Notes: generated from the sequence alone by a model not told the origin. Counted from the first letter of the stretch, positions 33,834 to 46,860 are shown. The stretch: 64,000 nt of DNA from Rehmannia glutinosa (GCA_016081115.2 CM071929.1:4092001-4156000); one strand, 5' to 3'. A program made the numbers and translations.

Positions 33834-34347
33834 TTCTCGAAATAATTTCAAGGAAAAGTTCGGAAATTTGATTTGAAGGTTGATAGGGTTTCGAGAGTAT
33901 TTGCCTTTGCTTTTTGAGAGAGAGAGATTGAACAGTTTTTAGAAGTGTGAGAGAGAAAACGGACGAAAAATGGTTTAAATATGGTTTATGAAAGGACGTG
34001 TAGACGGTTTTGAATCGTGATCGAAATCAACGGCTTGGATTTCGCACGATATTGAGCGATTCATGTCTCGTATTTAATGCGGCAAGATTTATATCCAATC
34101 ATAGGCTTGGTGTGCGCTTTATGTCCGTACACATCATCATTATGCCGACGTGTCTCTTAAAACATTCTCGCTTAAGTCAAAAACGATTGCGTTTTTGTCT
34201 CTTTGCTCATAAGTTATTCACTTATCTCTTAGCTGATTTAACTCTCGCTTCACATTTCTCTTAGTGACTCACTATCAAATGACTTAGTATAGTGACTTTT
34301 CCGATCAAATGGTGATTTCTTGAGCTAATTTTTGTTTTCACTCTTTT
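33834..34347 (-). promoter_or_regulatory. Leader and possible internal promoter of Sire-D post-pol ORF
   Basis: Between the RNase H end (34348) and the accessory ATG (33833). On the minus strand a TATA-like ATATTTAAACC lies at about 33972-33983, then 'tctctctctc' at 33917-33930, then the ATG. This order looks like a plant promoter and 5' UTR. Promoter activity is inference. Confidence 0.4.
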
Positions 34348-37300
34348 TCACCTTCTTTCCCTGTTCCATTTCTTTTCTTTGATTCTTCTCGTGTCTCGGC
34401 TTAGCTCAATTAGCCCCAACTCATGTTTGAGTTCTTCAAATCTTGACTCACATAATGGTTTTGTGAAGATGTCGGCTAGTTGCTTATCGGTTGAGATATA
34501 TTCCAAGATAATGTCCTTCTTTTCAACATGATCTCTTATGAAATGATATCGACATCTATATGTTTTGTTCTTGAGTGCAACACAGATTTTGAGTGATTGC
34601 AATTGCACTTGTGTTATCACACATGATTGGAATTTCTTTTTCTTCAACTTCATAATCTCTCACTTTGTCTCATCCATAGGACTTGGGCACAACAGCCGCT
34701 TTGCAGCCTATGTATTCGCCTCACCAGAGGTGGCTATTGAGTTTTGCTTCTTGCTAAACCAGAAATTAGTCTGTTTCCAAGCATTTGACATGTGTCTCAA
34801 GTATTTTTCTGTCCACTCGCATCCAAAGATAGTCGTAGTCTGAATAGCCAATTAGCTTGAATCCACCTTCCTTTGGATACCATAGCCCTCCTTCTTGACT
34901 TCCTTTTAAGTATCTCAATATTCTCTTAGTCGCACTATATGGCTCTCTTTTGGAGCAGATTGAAATCTTGCACATACACCTACAAAGAAAGGTGATGTCC
35001 GCTCATAGCCGTGAGATAGAGCGGTGATCCAATAAGTGCTCAGATCTTGTTTGATCTACTGTGCTTGCCATCCGCATCCATGTCCATTTTGATGATGTGT
35101 TCATTGGTATTTTTACGTAAGACTTCTCCTCCATACCAAATTTCTTCATTAAATCTCTGGTGTATTTTGTTTGACTTATGAAGGTTCCATCCTTCACCAA
35201 GTTTCACTTGAAGTCCAGGAAGAATGTCGCTCTCCCATCATGCTCATTTCAAATTTACTTTGCATGAGGTTTGAGAATTTTTCACACACTCTTTGTTAGT
35301 GGATCCAAAAATGATGTCATCCACATATATTTGAACAAGCAAGATACTCTTCTTGTCTTGAATTACGAAAAGTGTTCTATCTACTTTTCCTTTAGTGAAT
35401 CCATTTTATTTAGGAATTGTGACGGGGTATCATACCATGCTCCGGGTGCCTGTTTCAATCCATACAGGGGCTTTCTTGAGTTTGTACACTTTGTCTCCAA
35501 GAGTCTTCCGCTCAAATCCTGGAGGTTGTTCAACATACACTTCTTCTTCCAATAATCCATTTAGGAATGCACTTTTTACATCCATTTGATATACAATGAA
35601 ATTTTTGTGAGTCGCATAGGCAAGAAACATCCTTATAACTTCCAATCTTGCTACAGAGCAAATGTTTCATCAAAATCTATTCCTTCTTCTTGCAATATCC
35701 TTTGGCTACCGATCTTGCTTTGTTTTAACTTACCACGTAACCTTCCTCGTTCATCTTATTTCTCGAATACCCATTTGGTTCCAATAACATTTTGATGTAT
35801 GGGTCTTTGTACTAATTCCCATACTTTATTTTTCTCAAACTGATTCACTCTTCTTGCATAGCTTGAATCCAATGTGTGTCATCCAATGCTTGTGACACAT
35901 CTTTGGGCTCTATCTGCGAGATGAAGCATGTGAACATTGCTTGTTGAGTTCGATCTTGTCTTGACACCTTCTCTCATGTCTCCAATGACAAGATCTCGTG
36001 GATGGTCTCTCGGCCATCTTACGTCAAAGTTGAAGTAAGTTAGCCGGATTGATCGACTTGACTTAATGTTTGTGTTCTTGGGTCGCTCTCTGTGATCACT
36101 CACCGCAGATTTTCCAAAATTGTTTTTGAGATTCAACTATCTCATCTTCTTCAATTGATAATCCCCGCCTAAATTGATAGGGATTCTTCTCGTGAGGTTG
36201 GATGTTTCAACTTATCACCGACTCTTCAATGTCTTTTCCATTTATGTTTGGCTCATCGAATACTACATGAATGGATTCTTCTGTAACCATAGTTCTTTTG
36301 TTGAGTATTCTCAGAGGCTTTGCTTTCACCGAGTATCCTAAGAAGATACCCTCATCGACTTTAGCATCAAAAGCCTTTAGGTTGTCTTTGCCATTATTGT
36401 GGATGAAGCATTTACATCCAAATATCCTGAAATATGCAACATTTGGTTTTCTTCCACCGATCCAGATCTCATAGGAGTCTTTGTCACCGCCTATTTATCA
36501 TACATCTGTTTTGGGTGTAGCAGTGTGTTGATTGCTTCACCAAAATCTTTTTGGTAACCCCCGCTTGCTAACATGGTCCTTGTTGCTTCCTTTGAGGGTT
36601 CTGTTCCTTCTTTCGCAACTCCATTCTCACAAGAGTCCTTGCAGTGATAGTTCATGACCAATACCATTCTCAATACAAGATCGAGTTATTATTCCATTGA
36701 CAAACTCGGTTCCTCTATCCGATCTTATTTTGATAATGGTTTGACTCTTCTCATTTTGTATTCTCTTCATCACCGTGGTAGCTTTTGTAGAGTTTCTTTC
36801 TTCTTGCACATGAATATTGTCCATGTATATCTTGAGTAGTCATCTACTACCACCAAGGTGTATTTCTTTCCACTTATGCTTGCCGGTTCCACTGGGCCAA
36901 TAGATCCATATGAAGCGGTGCAATATTCTTGTTGAGGATGGGCATGTCTTTTCTTTGAATGACGACTTGATTTGTTTTCCCTTCCGACATGCATCACATA
37001 TACTTTCCTTCTTGTATACGAGTCCGGAAGTCCTTCTACAAGATGACTTCTTGCTAGCTTATTAATTGTTTTGAAGTTCGTGTGACTCGACTTTTTTGTG
37101 CCAGGCCACGTACCAACTTGATTCAAATTTCTTTTGCTAGTAGACAGTCTTTGGTGTTGCGGTTGACCAATCCACTACATACATATTTTTCTGTCTACAT
37201 CCTTGCAAAGACAACTTCATTAGATTCAACATTTTTGATTTGGCATATTCCCATGTTGAATCCAACATTGTAGCCCTTTGTCGCAGAGTTGACTGATGCT

Positions 37301-37610
37301 TAGTAAATTGAAGTTTAGTCCTTCAACATATGCAACATCTCTGTGATTTCTAAACCATTCCTTTTGATGGATCCAAAGCCTCTTATTTCACCAGAGCTTC
37401 ATTTCCTCCAAATATGACTTTTGCTCCTTTGACTTCCTTGAATTTTGACATATTTCTCTTATTTCTGTCATGTGTGTCCGGAATGCCACTATCCATGTAC
37501 CAGGTTCCTTGGCACTCACTGCTCTTGAACCTGCAATCAAGGAAATTAAGTTTTAGGTACCCATTCTTGTCTGGTCCCGAGGGGTTAGAATTATAAGATG
37601 ATCCAACCAA
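34348..37610 (-). pseudogene. Sire-D pol: protease, integrase, RT, RNase H
   Basis: Protease is at about 37500 ('TWYMDSG', the D-S-G active site kept, the flanking block altered). Pre-integrase and integrase cover about 37130-36100: 'KTINKLARSHLVEGLP', 'VVDDYSRYTW' and 'IRSDRGTEFVN' are visible, giving two core aspartates. RT covers 35660-34760: 'VYQMDVKSAFLNGLLEEEVY', catalytic YVDD at about 35310-35321, 'ISQTKYTRDLMKKFGME'. RNase H ends in 34653-34348 with 'ISTDKQLADIFTKPL' and a stop. Pieces lie in different frames, with gaps of one or two bases in most junctions. Confidence 0.9.
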
Positions 37611-37619
37611 CCTATAGCC

Positions 37620-39870
37620 AAATGATTTGACTCAAGAGGTTGCCACATCTATCGCTGCCATAATCATAATCAATCCTGGCAAATTGCTTGGGGAGTCCAG
37701 GTTCATACAAATTGCCTCTTTTTCTCGTATGCTGCATACGTGTTTTTAGCAATTGCCTTTCTTGGGTAATTGTGGTGTCTTTGAGTGTAGTGCCTAGGTG
37801 CATATATGTGTCTTTGATGAAAGCTCTTATGCTTTTGGAATGGCCTTTGTTGAGTTCCTTTTTGCCTTTGCCTTTTGGGCTTGTATTCCATAAGTCTAGC
37901 CGGTAGTTCACATTATTCCAAATCGGCTGGCTTGGATATTTTCTACCATTCCCATCATATGTATTTCTTTTATGAGTTTTAAGGATTTTTGGTAGCTCGC
38001 TTCTTCTTTACAGTATTTTTCTTTTGAGTCTGCTGAGGACTCGGTGAATCTCTTCTCACCGTCCCTTTCAAGACTCTCAACTCGTTGTTTTCCTTTTCCT
38101 TTGTAACCAAGGCCAGTTTGCTTAGTATTGTGCTTTGGATTGAAAGTGTGTGCATCATTTAGAGTTTTGGATTTTTCGGACTCTTCATGACTTGAAGATC
38201 CTTTTTCCAAAATTACTTCTGAGGTTTGACATGGCACAAAGGAATCAAATCTAAGCCTGTCTTGTCTCCACATTCTCTTTGACTCATAATAAGATCATCC
38301 AATGATTTAGATGCCTTAGTGAATGAGGCAATAACATTTTTGAGGTCATTCTCCTCTTTTCTATAGCGGCAATTTCTCGCTATTAATTTAGCATTTTTCA
38401 CTTTTTTAAACTTTTATTCTCATCACTATTTGACTTAGAGTACTCGACTCTTAGTCGACTTTGAGTTTTGATTTTTGAGTAGTCTGTTTTCCTCATTCAA
38501 TAGTGTGTGTGAGGTTTTAATGTGCTCAAAATCTTTCATCATTTTGCCTAATGAATCATAAAGATCGATGGGTGATGAAGTGTGTGTGTCACATCACTAT
38601 CACTAGTGTCGAGCTTGTTGAGTTAGATTGTACCTCATCTTCGATCTTGTTCTTTGGCCATTAAGCGGATCAAAGCTTCTTCTTCGAGTCACTTGAGTAG
38701 TCACTTCACCGCTCTCTCGAGTCACTATCTCTCTTGACTTGGCTTTGTCTCAAAGAATCTCTGCAGCCATCATTGCGCTTTTTCTTCTCTTGTCTTCTTT
38801 CTCTCAAGACCTTTCTTTCTTCTTCGTTCTCGCATTTGTTGACTACAGGATATGAGCAATCATGGCATAGTGACCTGGTTGTCTACAATTCCAACATAGA
38901 TATTCACCTTTTGATCACTCTTTCTATTCTTGAGTTGTCGGCCCTTTGATACTCAACTTGTTGATGATCCGTTCTCTTGTTGGCCTATCATCCCTTGATT
39001 TGGAGGAGAGCTTTCAGTGTCTTCCGGAGGATTCACCCTTTCCTCTCTTGTAGTTCTTGTTAAAGAACTTGTTAAATCTTTTAACCATCGTATTATTTCT
39101 TCCGGTCAATTGCCTCTTTGACCTCGACTCTCCTTCCATCTTTGACAACAGAGAAGCAATGTTTTGGGTACAAAATTGCCTCTTCCTGTCTTTCCTTCTC
39201 ACCAAACTCGTAGGCTTTGAGGTCCGAGAATAACTCATGATTGGATGTCTTTGATAGGTCCATGGAGTGTCTCAATGCCATGACCTTCATTTCCCATTCA
39301 CTGAAGACTTTTTAGGATCTTCATACACATTTCCTTTTGTGTATATTCCTTTCCAAGTGTAGACGGCTCATTTGTGATTTCTCAGAAACCGAGCATCCAG
39401 GTTGATCCAGGTTTTCTCCGAGATCATTTTAAAGTTCTCAAATTTTTGTACACCATCGATAGTTTGTTTTCTTTGATTTGCTCCGAGCCTTCACAAATCA
39501 ATGTCGGTTTGTCCCAAATTTCCTTAGCAAGTTTTTGCAAGATTTCACTTTATTGAACATGGCTTTGTCCAAGGTTTTGTAGAGAATGTCCTTGGCTACA
39601 TTGTCCAGGTTGTATCTTTTTCTCGTCATCATTTGTCCACTCGTTCTTGGTTTTTCAACCATGACTAGTCCGTGTCTGATCTTCTTCCCCTTCAAACAGA
39701 ATCTCTTCGCATAAATCAGTGTTCACCTTTAATATTTGCAGAGGCCCATCTTTCTATCACTATCCACATCTCATCATGTAATGTCGATAGGTGAGCTCAA
39801 GCATGCGAATTTTCCAATCATCAAATTCTTCAATAGTGAACATAGGAATGCGTGTTAGATTTGCTTCCAT
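37620..39870 (-). pseudogene. Sire-D gag with CCHC knuckle and coiled coil
   Basis: ATG at 39870 (minus) begins MEANLTRIPMFTIEEFDDWK, a copia-type Gag start. UBN2-like sequence follows, with 'DLSKTSNHELFSDLKAYEF' at about 39260-39200. A knuckle, CWNCRQPGHYA, is encoded at about 38890-38850, and its last cysteine is displaced by a one-base slip. A long charged region with coiled-coil character follows to about 37900. The gag-pol junction is not clear. Several frame breaks. Confidence 0.8.
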
Positions 39871-40003
39871 GATAATAACTTTTAATGATAGAAAAGAGTT
39901 TTGAAAGTTTAAGTACTAAAGCGCACTTTTGAAAAGTTCGGAGATCTAGTTCAAGAACTAACCGTCACGGGAGGGTTCAATGAACCAACCGCTCGATACC
40001 ACT

Positions 40004-41533
40004 TGTAGGTCCCAAGGGGTGTAAGTGTAAGGTTTAGAAGGGGGGGTTGAATAAACCTTACCAAATTTTCGATTTAGGCCTTTTAAATCTCTGAGTTCTA
40101 CACACCAGTGTCTCTTGATGGACAATCGAATTAGTCACTCAAGAGAGTTAATCTCTCAACGACTCAACTGAGTCATTAGTAGAGTAACTCCACCAATTGG
40201 CTATAATTTGACTGTTTGTGGTTTTGTTTTCAATGGAAGACTTAACACCCTTAAGTTTGATTAAGCAAGTTTTTACAAATTGATTTAGTACTTATAGATT
40301 ATCAAATGGATAGCAAATTTATCACAGAGATATAAGCAATTAAAAGTGCGAGAAATTTAAATCTTTGAAATGTAAATGACACAAAAAGTTTTTATAGAGG
40401 TTCAAGATGGGGTAATTCTTCTACTCCTCTCTTCTCCAACTCCTGGAGGAATCCACTAAGTAATGATCGGTTTACAAAGTGGTAACAGTCCGATACAAGT
40501 CTTGATCACACAAAAATGACTTGATCCTTTGGGACTCGGGCCGAGACGCCTTGATCACTCAGGTTGGTTTCTCGACGACTCAAATTCTTCACAGGCGTAC
40601 CGCCTTACTACATGACTCACTTGCTCAAGCACTTTGGATTTGATCACGAAGCCCTCCAAAAGCTTAAGACTTGTTCACCTTGAACCTTTCTACAATCCTT
40701 CTTGGAATGTAGACCCTTTGTTTTTATTTTCCTTTCAACTGATTGAAGTTCTCTTCCTTCACAGGTAAGTGTTGGATTGATGTACTTGAGATGTAGGCTT
40801 GAGGATTGAGAATGTTTCATTATTGATAAGCTTGTATATCTCACGTGTGTCATTCATCCCCTTTTTTTTCTCAAACAAACTCCTCAGCCTTTTATAGTGA
40901 ACTTTCAAAAATTTGCCCGTTGAAGAGATAGGCTCATTTTTGAAAATCACTTTGCAAATAAGTTGGTATGCGCTTCTTGAATTGCCATTTCCTCGTATGA
41001 AATGTTTTATCACCTTTTCGTAGTTCGACACGGTGTAGTGCTTCCCATTGGTTCATTTCTTTTGCACGCTCGGGACTGAGCACTCCAAGAAAGGTAGTAT
41101 GGAGATATTACTTGTTTAAGTAAATCTCTTGATTTCTCAGTCTAACGGTTCTTTTACGCTTATCTCGACTTGACCGCATTTCCTCGCTTTCCCCAAGTGA
41201 CTTAGAGTCGCTTTCCAATCATTGGATGACTCTTCTCCGCACTTCACTTGAGACTTGCTTCTCTTGAGTTGACTTGACCGATGTTCCACTCACCGCATCT
41301 CACCGCTTCTTCAGAGTTCCCCGTCATTTTTCTTTGTTGTACTCAAATGTCTCACAGCAGAGTTTTCCTTCAAGCCTTCATTGTCTTCTTGCAAGTTGGA
41401 GCGTAGGGGCCGACTTAACTCACTTGGCCACTCTAATTGTTACAATACATTTCAAAGCAAGAATTGGGGAGCCAACTTTCTATTCTAAGTTTTACATGGC
41501 ATTCATCAAAATCTAAACAAATGATTCCTAACA
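40004..41533 (-). repeat. Sire-D 5' LTR
   Basis: Directly precedes, on the minus strand, the primer site at 39991-40001. Same features as the 3' LTR. The right flank GTTA at 41534 matches the left flank. Confidence 0.9.
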
Positions 41534-41539
41534 GTTAGC

Positions 41540-42351
41540 ACATTCAAAATCGTGCACATATAAACCAGTTTAATCATCAATTTACTCCCCTCGTGAGTCG
41601 ACATGTTATCTTCATCATCCTCATACTCGAACTCCCCCGAGATTGTGCCGCTTATTCTTCATTGGACTCCCCCCGAGATTTTGCTCGTTCATCCATGGCA
41701 ACAAAGATCATTTAGGTTGTCTAAGCCGATGTCTACTCCCCTTTTTGAGCAACAAAATCCAAAGGTGTAGATGAGACACGAATCGCTAAAGAAATCTTTG
41801 AGTGTCCAGCTTTTTGAGCATGAATGCGAGCCTCCAGTGCAAAGATTTCCTGGTGTTTGAACACTCGGAAGAAGAGGAGCACCAAGATGAGTTAGTCCCA
41901 ACGGAGCAGTAATGCAAGGTCATTTATTTTATCTCCCTTTAAGATCTTCACAGAGATTGAAATTTGAGCAGTACAACAACCAAATCTTTTGAGTCCTTCT
42001 TTTTGAAACCCTTTGTTGTCCTCAAGCTCGAGTCGCCAGCCGAGGGTTCACCAATGTCCTTCAATAAATCACACTCGCTATCACCATCATCATCCAAGAG
42101 GAAACATCTTCGAAGGTTTCAATCAACATCCGGAGCGGGAATGCTATCAAGGGGATTTAATCCTGGGAATTTCATCCTCCGAATCAGTGAACACTATTTG
42201 CCTTTGAGATGTCTCAAGATCAAAACGCACCACCGTAGGAAGGTGGTTGATCGAAACCAGGGTTTCAAGGAACAGGATTTTCTCTGCTTTCTCCTTCAAT
42301 TCTCAAAAACTTCTCGTAGTTCTCGAGTATTTGCTCTCTTGTACGAACCAT
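41540..42351 (-). pseudogene. Sire-C post-pol accessory ORF remnant
   Basis: On the minus strand an ATG at 42351 starts MVRTREQILENYEKFLRIEG and runs about 28 codons before a stop. A pyrimidine-rich stretch ('ctccctaactctcctttc') lies about 60 bases upstream. Further broken pieces continue to 41689. I do not recognise the family. Its place after RNase H and its leader parallel the accessory ORFs of Sire-B and Sire-D. Confidence 0.35.
41585..41745 (-). other. Array of polypurine-tract-like motifs in Sire-C
   Basis: Minus-strand purine tracts occur at about 41585-41595 (CGAGGGGAGT), 41631-41640 (TCGGGGGAGT), 41666-41676 (TCGGGGGGAGT) and 41734-41745 (AAAAAGGGGAGT). They resemble the true tract GCAAAGGGGAGAT at 27398-27410, from which Sire-D now separates them. 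Multiple polypurine tracts upstream of the 3' LTR are a known Sirevirus trait. Confidence 0.7.
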
Positions 42352-43385
42352 AATATGAATCAAAACAAAATCAAGCCAAGAAAGCACAAGATTTGGACGT
42401 AAAATATCGAAAGGAGAGTTAGGGAGAAATAGCAATCTTCATAGAAAAATAAAATGTGAGTTTCACCAAGCCACAGAGAGAATATAGGGAAGGAAAATAA
42501 CTCCCATAATTAGAATGATACACTTGACGGCTAAAAAGTGGTTTCCATAAAACTTCCCAACTCGCTATTTTTTTGAAATTCAAATATATTTGGAAAAGTC
42601 CCATAATTAAGGATGTGCAATTAATCCAGAATAACCACCGATGATCAACTTTTTTATAAAAGACAAATTTAAGGAAAAATCATTTCCACAATAATACACC
42701 ACATCGAATCAATAAGGAGGATATTTTCAACAAGCCCAAAAATGATCCTAAGGGATGTCTAGAATGATGAGTTTATTTCTCGACAGAATAAAAAGGCCTC
42801 AAAACGCGTTTTGGTGCAGAACCCAGTGTTGTACCACCTTTTTCAAGAACACCACCATACAAAGTCAATGGATCAAAATCCTTTTCCCATTTAATAAATC
42901 TTTTGAGTGAAAGGAATCAGCAGAAAAACAATTAGCCAGTCGGTAGCTTTCGCTCCAAATACATGGGTAGCTCTTTCTCAGAAGATCATAACAAGATTCA
43001 AGCATATAAAAGAACAGAAATGGTTCACAAATCGAATAGCTTTCACACACAATGTAAGGGCAACTTTTTCCGTCAAAGGCCCAAAATAAATACATCTTTC
43101 ACAAGGGAAAAATCATTCTCGCTTGCAATTTGACCCACAATTGTTTTTAAAGTAAAATTCATCAAAGGAGTACTCAATAGGGTTACAACAATAAAACAGA
43201 AAAGCCAATGAAATGATCTTAAAAATGCAAAATGTCTAATGCACAAGAATTAAGATCAAAAAGAGGTTGCAACACATCAAGAAGGAGAAATGATGCACAT
43301 GGTGTTGCAACATTGAAATCCACATTGCTCGTAGAGTACATACACCCGCAGACTCAAGCTTTCGTGCAATTAAACCTTTGAAAGT
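42352..43385 (-). other. Sire-C non-coding stretch between RNase H and accessory ORF
   Basis: About 1 kb of AT-rich sequence with no domain I can name. Short open frames at 42604-42419 and 43095-42865 look fortuitous. Confidence 0.5.
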
Positions 43386-45010
43386 CTAGGGCTTTGGTGA
43401 AAATATCAAAAATTTGATTCTCGTAGTTACAAAATCAATGGTAACAATTTTATTCTCAACCAAGTCTCCAATGAAATGGTGTCGAATATCGATGTGTTTA
43501 GTTCTAGAATGTTGCACTGGGTTTTTAGAAATGTTTATGGCACTCGAATTGTCGCAATAAGCGGTAAAGAATTTTCTTTCAACCCCATAATCACCAACAT
43601 TTGTCTCATACATAATATTTGGGAGCAAAGAACTTCCCAATGCAATATACTCGTATTCAAGAATGGACAACGAAACACAATTATGTTTCTTACTATACCA
43701 GAAACCGCATTGTTTCCAAGATAAAACACCCTCCAAGAGTGCTCTTTTTGTCATCCAGCCCAATTACATGGCATTTACCCAATATTCATCAACAAGAGCT
43801 TTTTTAACATTTTTGGGTTCAATTAGAGAAGTACAACACACAAATCTTACCATTTCCCCGCATTTGACTTTCTCTTTACCTTTTGTTTTAATGCCCTCGA
43901 TTTGCCCAATAACTTGATCCACGGATGGTTCTTCCTTATCCTCGCTTGGTGGTTCTTTTTCCTCGCTTTGATCACCGATATCAAACTTAGTGGCTCCATC
44001 TACATCGACTCGTGGTCCGCTCAGGGTCACCTTTAGCTTCAATCCGGTGTGTGGAATCGGTGTTGCAACACCACCGGGTTGCATCTTCAAAGGCCGATCA
44101 TGTCATAATCGCCTTCTTCTCGTACTTTCATCATCCTTGTTCTTGATATATCTCGCAAAATCTTTAGTATCGCTTACAACAACATTTATAGATTCAATGA
44201 TAGTATGAATTCTCATGTTGTAAACCATATAGCTCGCTATTAACAGAATATCCCAAAAAATTCCCACATCACTTTTCGAAACAAACTTACCAAGATGATG
44301 TCCGTCCCAAGAATATAGCAAACACATCCAAACACATACTTCTTACCTCCTACACTTGCGACTTGCATTGGCCCCATAAGGTCCATATGGACAATTTCCA
44401 CACAAAGGAAGAATCGAGGTGTTGAAACACCTTGTGTGCTTCCCCTTTTTGTTTTCCTAGTTGACACGGACCACATAAACCAAGGTGATCTTTGCTAAGT
44501 TTAGAACATCTAATACTCGCTCCTATTTTAATAAGGTTCAAAGATACCATGAAAATTCATGTGCCCTAACTTCCTCGTGCCACAACTCGTGTCATTTAAG
44601 GAAGATTTATTGACACAAGAGAAGTGTTGAAACACCGACCTTGTTCATGTATCGATAACAAGATTATCGACGATCTGTTACCTTTCAAAATGCATTTGTC
44701 AGTTTATCAAAAACAAAGACACACATTTTTATCAAATCTCACAAGTAAATTATCGTCACAAAGTCGATCGACATCGATAAGATTGGTTTTTAATCCTTCA
44801 ACATATAGAACATTTTTTGCAGAGAAGGAAGACCGCATACATTCAAGGTTCCTTTTCCCAAAACTTTCCCTTTAGTACCATCACCAAAAGCAACCAATCC
44901 ATTTTCATGTTTTTCAAACTCGCCGTTTCTCAAGTTCTCCGGTCATATGACGGGAGCATCCACTATCAAAGTACCAGGATTCGATTACATTGGCTTTCAA
45001 AGAGGTGTGC
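43386..45010 (-). pseudogene. Sire-C pol with integrase core and RT deleted
   Basis: Protease 'SWYFDSGCSRHMTG' lies at about 44990-44940, with D-S-G intact. Pre-integrase covers about 44560-44300 and ends with 'HMDLMGPMQVASVGGKKYVF'. The frame then jumps to the linker typical of the region after integrase ('IIESINVVVSD', about 44190-44150), so the catalytic core is gone. At 43764 the start of RT ('KALVDEYWVNAM') is joined straight to RNase H ('SKKHNCVSLSILEYEYIA', 'RTKHIDIRHHFI'), so the whole RT with YVDD is missing. Such a copy would need enzymes in trans. Confidence 0.8.
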
Positions 45011-45149
45011 ACAACATAGCAAGAGAATTCATCCTTCCTAACCCGCATTTTCTTGGGTTTGTTTGATAAATTTATTTTAAAACAAGGAGTGCTTCTTTCC
45101 GATGTTGGTACACTTGAGATTGCACCGCCTTGCCTAATGTGTTTTTGAA

Positions 45150-46795
45150 GACGATAACACTTAGTCTTATGTGGCCGGACGATTGCAATAATGACATATA
45201 GGAACAAAGCCATTGTTTTTTTCCCGGTTGATGAAAGATGTCCCTTCTTTAACAAAAATAGTCTTAGAATTTTTCTTTTTATTCGCAATATTTTTGTTAA
45301 AATTAGAATTAAAGCCAATACCTGCACGACCTTGTTGAGATTTTCCTTGAGATAGAATTTCATCTAATCTCCCTTTCCCAGAATTCAGTTTCTTGACAGA
45401 GTTAGTCATGTCACTGAGTTCTTTCTTTACTTTGACAAGTTCTTCTCTCCTATCGGTAGCAAGTCTTTCGAGCTTAACTACTTCCCCCTTGAGTATCTCT
45501 TTTTCAGCAGTAAGAGACACAACTTTCTTCTCCAGAGTCATATTTGTCTTGCTGACGAATTCACATTTGTCAAGCATCTTTTGATAAATTCTTCTTAGTT
45601 CCTCATTCCTTGATTCTTCATCTAGCCGGACTCATCCTCCGAGCTTTGATTAGGTCGAATTGTTCTTTTCGCAAGAAGTGCGACTTTAGACACGTTTCAA
45701 AGAAAAGGAAAGTTAGAGTTATACCGATTGGTGTTGTAACACCGTAAGAAGAGACTCGTTTGATTACAACCAACCTCTTCTTTAGTCACAAAGAAGGCAA
45801 CTTGATTGTTCACATTTTCTTCATTATCTTCCTCGTTCATCATCACTCCAAGATGTGGTGAACGATTTTCCATTCTTCTTCAAGGTGTTTTGCACATTCG
45901 GCTTGAATATGTCCAAAACCTCCACATTCCCTACATTTTATGCCTTTTCCACCATCATGTTGTTTTCTCGTGTTCCGTAAGTCTTTCCATTTCTAGGAAA
46001 ATTGCTTTATTTGTTTCCCTGTTTTAAGATTTCATTGAAATTCTTGGTAATCAACTCAAGGGGATTCTGAATCTCTTTTCCTACCAAAGAGTTATTCCAT
46101 CTCGGTGTTTCACCAAAGGCAATCTCACGCTTTTCTCCTTTTTGTAACTTGCTTTTTGAGTTTCTCTTTCTTGGTTTCTTCAAGATTCATCTCAAATGTT
46201 TGAAGAGACCCAATTAGTTCATCAAGTTTCATTTCGAAAGGACTTTGATTCTTCAACGGCCGTTGCTTTGTAAGCAAACCTTTCGGGAAGAAGAGACCTT
46301 AGAACTTTCTTAACAAGTTTAAAATTAGAGTATTTCTTTCCCAAAGCAAAAGACTCGTTAGAGATATCACAGAGTTTTGAATTAAAATCACTTATGGTTT
46401 CATTTTCACTCATTCAAGATTCTCAAATTTAGAAGTAAGCATTTGGAGTTTAGACATTCTTACAGCTTTCACCCTTCATACGCAACTTGTAGGATATCCC
46501 ATGCTTCTTTCGAGGTTTCACAGTAGATATCGCTTGAACCGATTTTCATCTACACAAGATTGAAGATTGCATTGAGTGCTTTTGAGTTTGCATTAGCCAT
46601 TGATCCTCAAAGCTTGTCCATTCATCTTGGTTTCATTCTTTGGGACATTTTTGCCACAACGACATGGGTGGGTGGTGTCCAGCCAGCTTAGAATAGATTT
46701 CAAGCGCGTTCATCTACAGATTAGAATAGAGAAATTTGTCCCAATGAGAAGAGGTGGTCGAGAAATAGAGCTTCCCTCACGATAGTAGTCCCCAT
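45150..46795 (-). pseudogene. Sire-C gag
   Basis: ATG at 46795 (minus). UBN2-type Gag lies at 46413-46222 ('FNSKLCDISNESFALGKKY', 'LVKKVLRSLLPERFAYK'). A perfect knuckle, CRECGGFGHIQAEC, is encoded at about 45943-45900. A coiled coil follows (45577-45400) and a second, altered knuckle starting CHYCNRP at about 45180. The two-knuckle Gag with coiled coil fits Sirevirus-type Gag. Frames are broken between the pieces. Confidence 0.8.
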
Positions 46796-46860
46796 GTTAG
46801 CAACAGATAAAAAAAATGGATCACACTAATAAGGATTAGTGGAAGGCTCTTGATGCCAAA

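Larger units (their letters stand above)
27495..41533 (-). mobile_element. Full-size Sirevirus-like retrotransposon (Sire-D)
   Basis: LTRs of about 1.53 kb at 27495-29018 and 40004-41533 begin TGTTAGGAATTC-like and end ACCTACA on the minus strand. The primer site TGGTATCGAGC lies at 39991-40001 and the polypurine tract AAAAAGGGGGAAAT at 29019-29032, in the context 'gcatcatcaaaaaggggg', the typical Sirevirus junction. Order on the minus strand is gag, protease, integrase, RT, RNase H, then a 4.5-kb post-pol region of envelope-like type. GTTA is shared by both flanks (27491-27494, 41534-41537); the fifth base of a usual 5-bp duplication does not match. At 14.0 kb it is large, as SIRE elements are. 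Confidence 0.9.

Noticed and set aside
43386..43763. Host RNase H gene
   Set aside because: Context and sequence pattern are those of copia RNase H within Sire-C.
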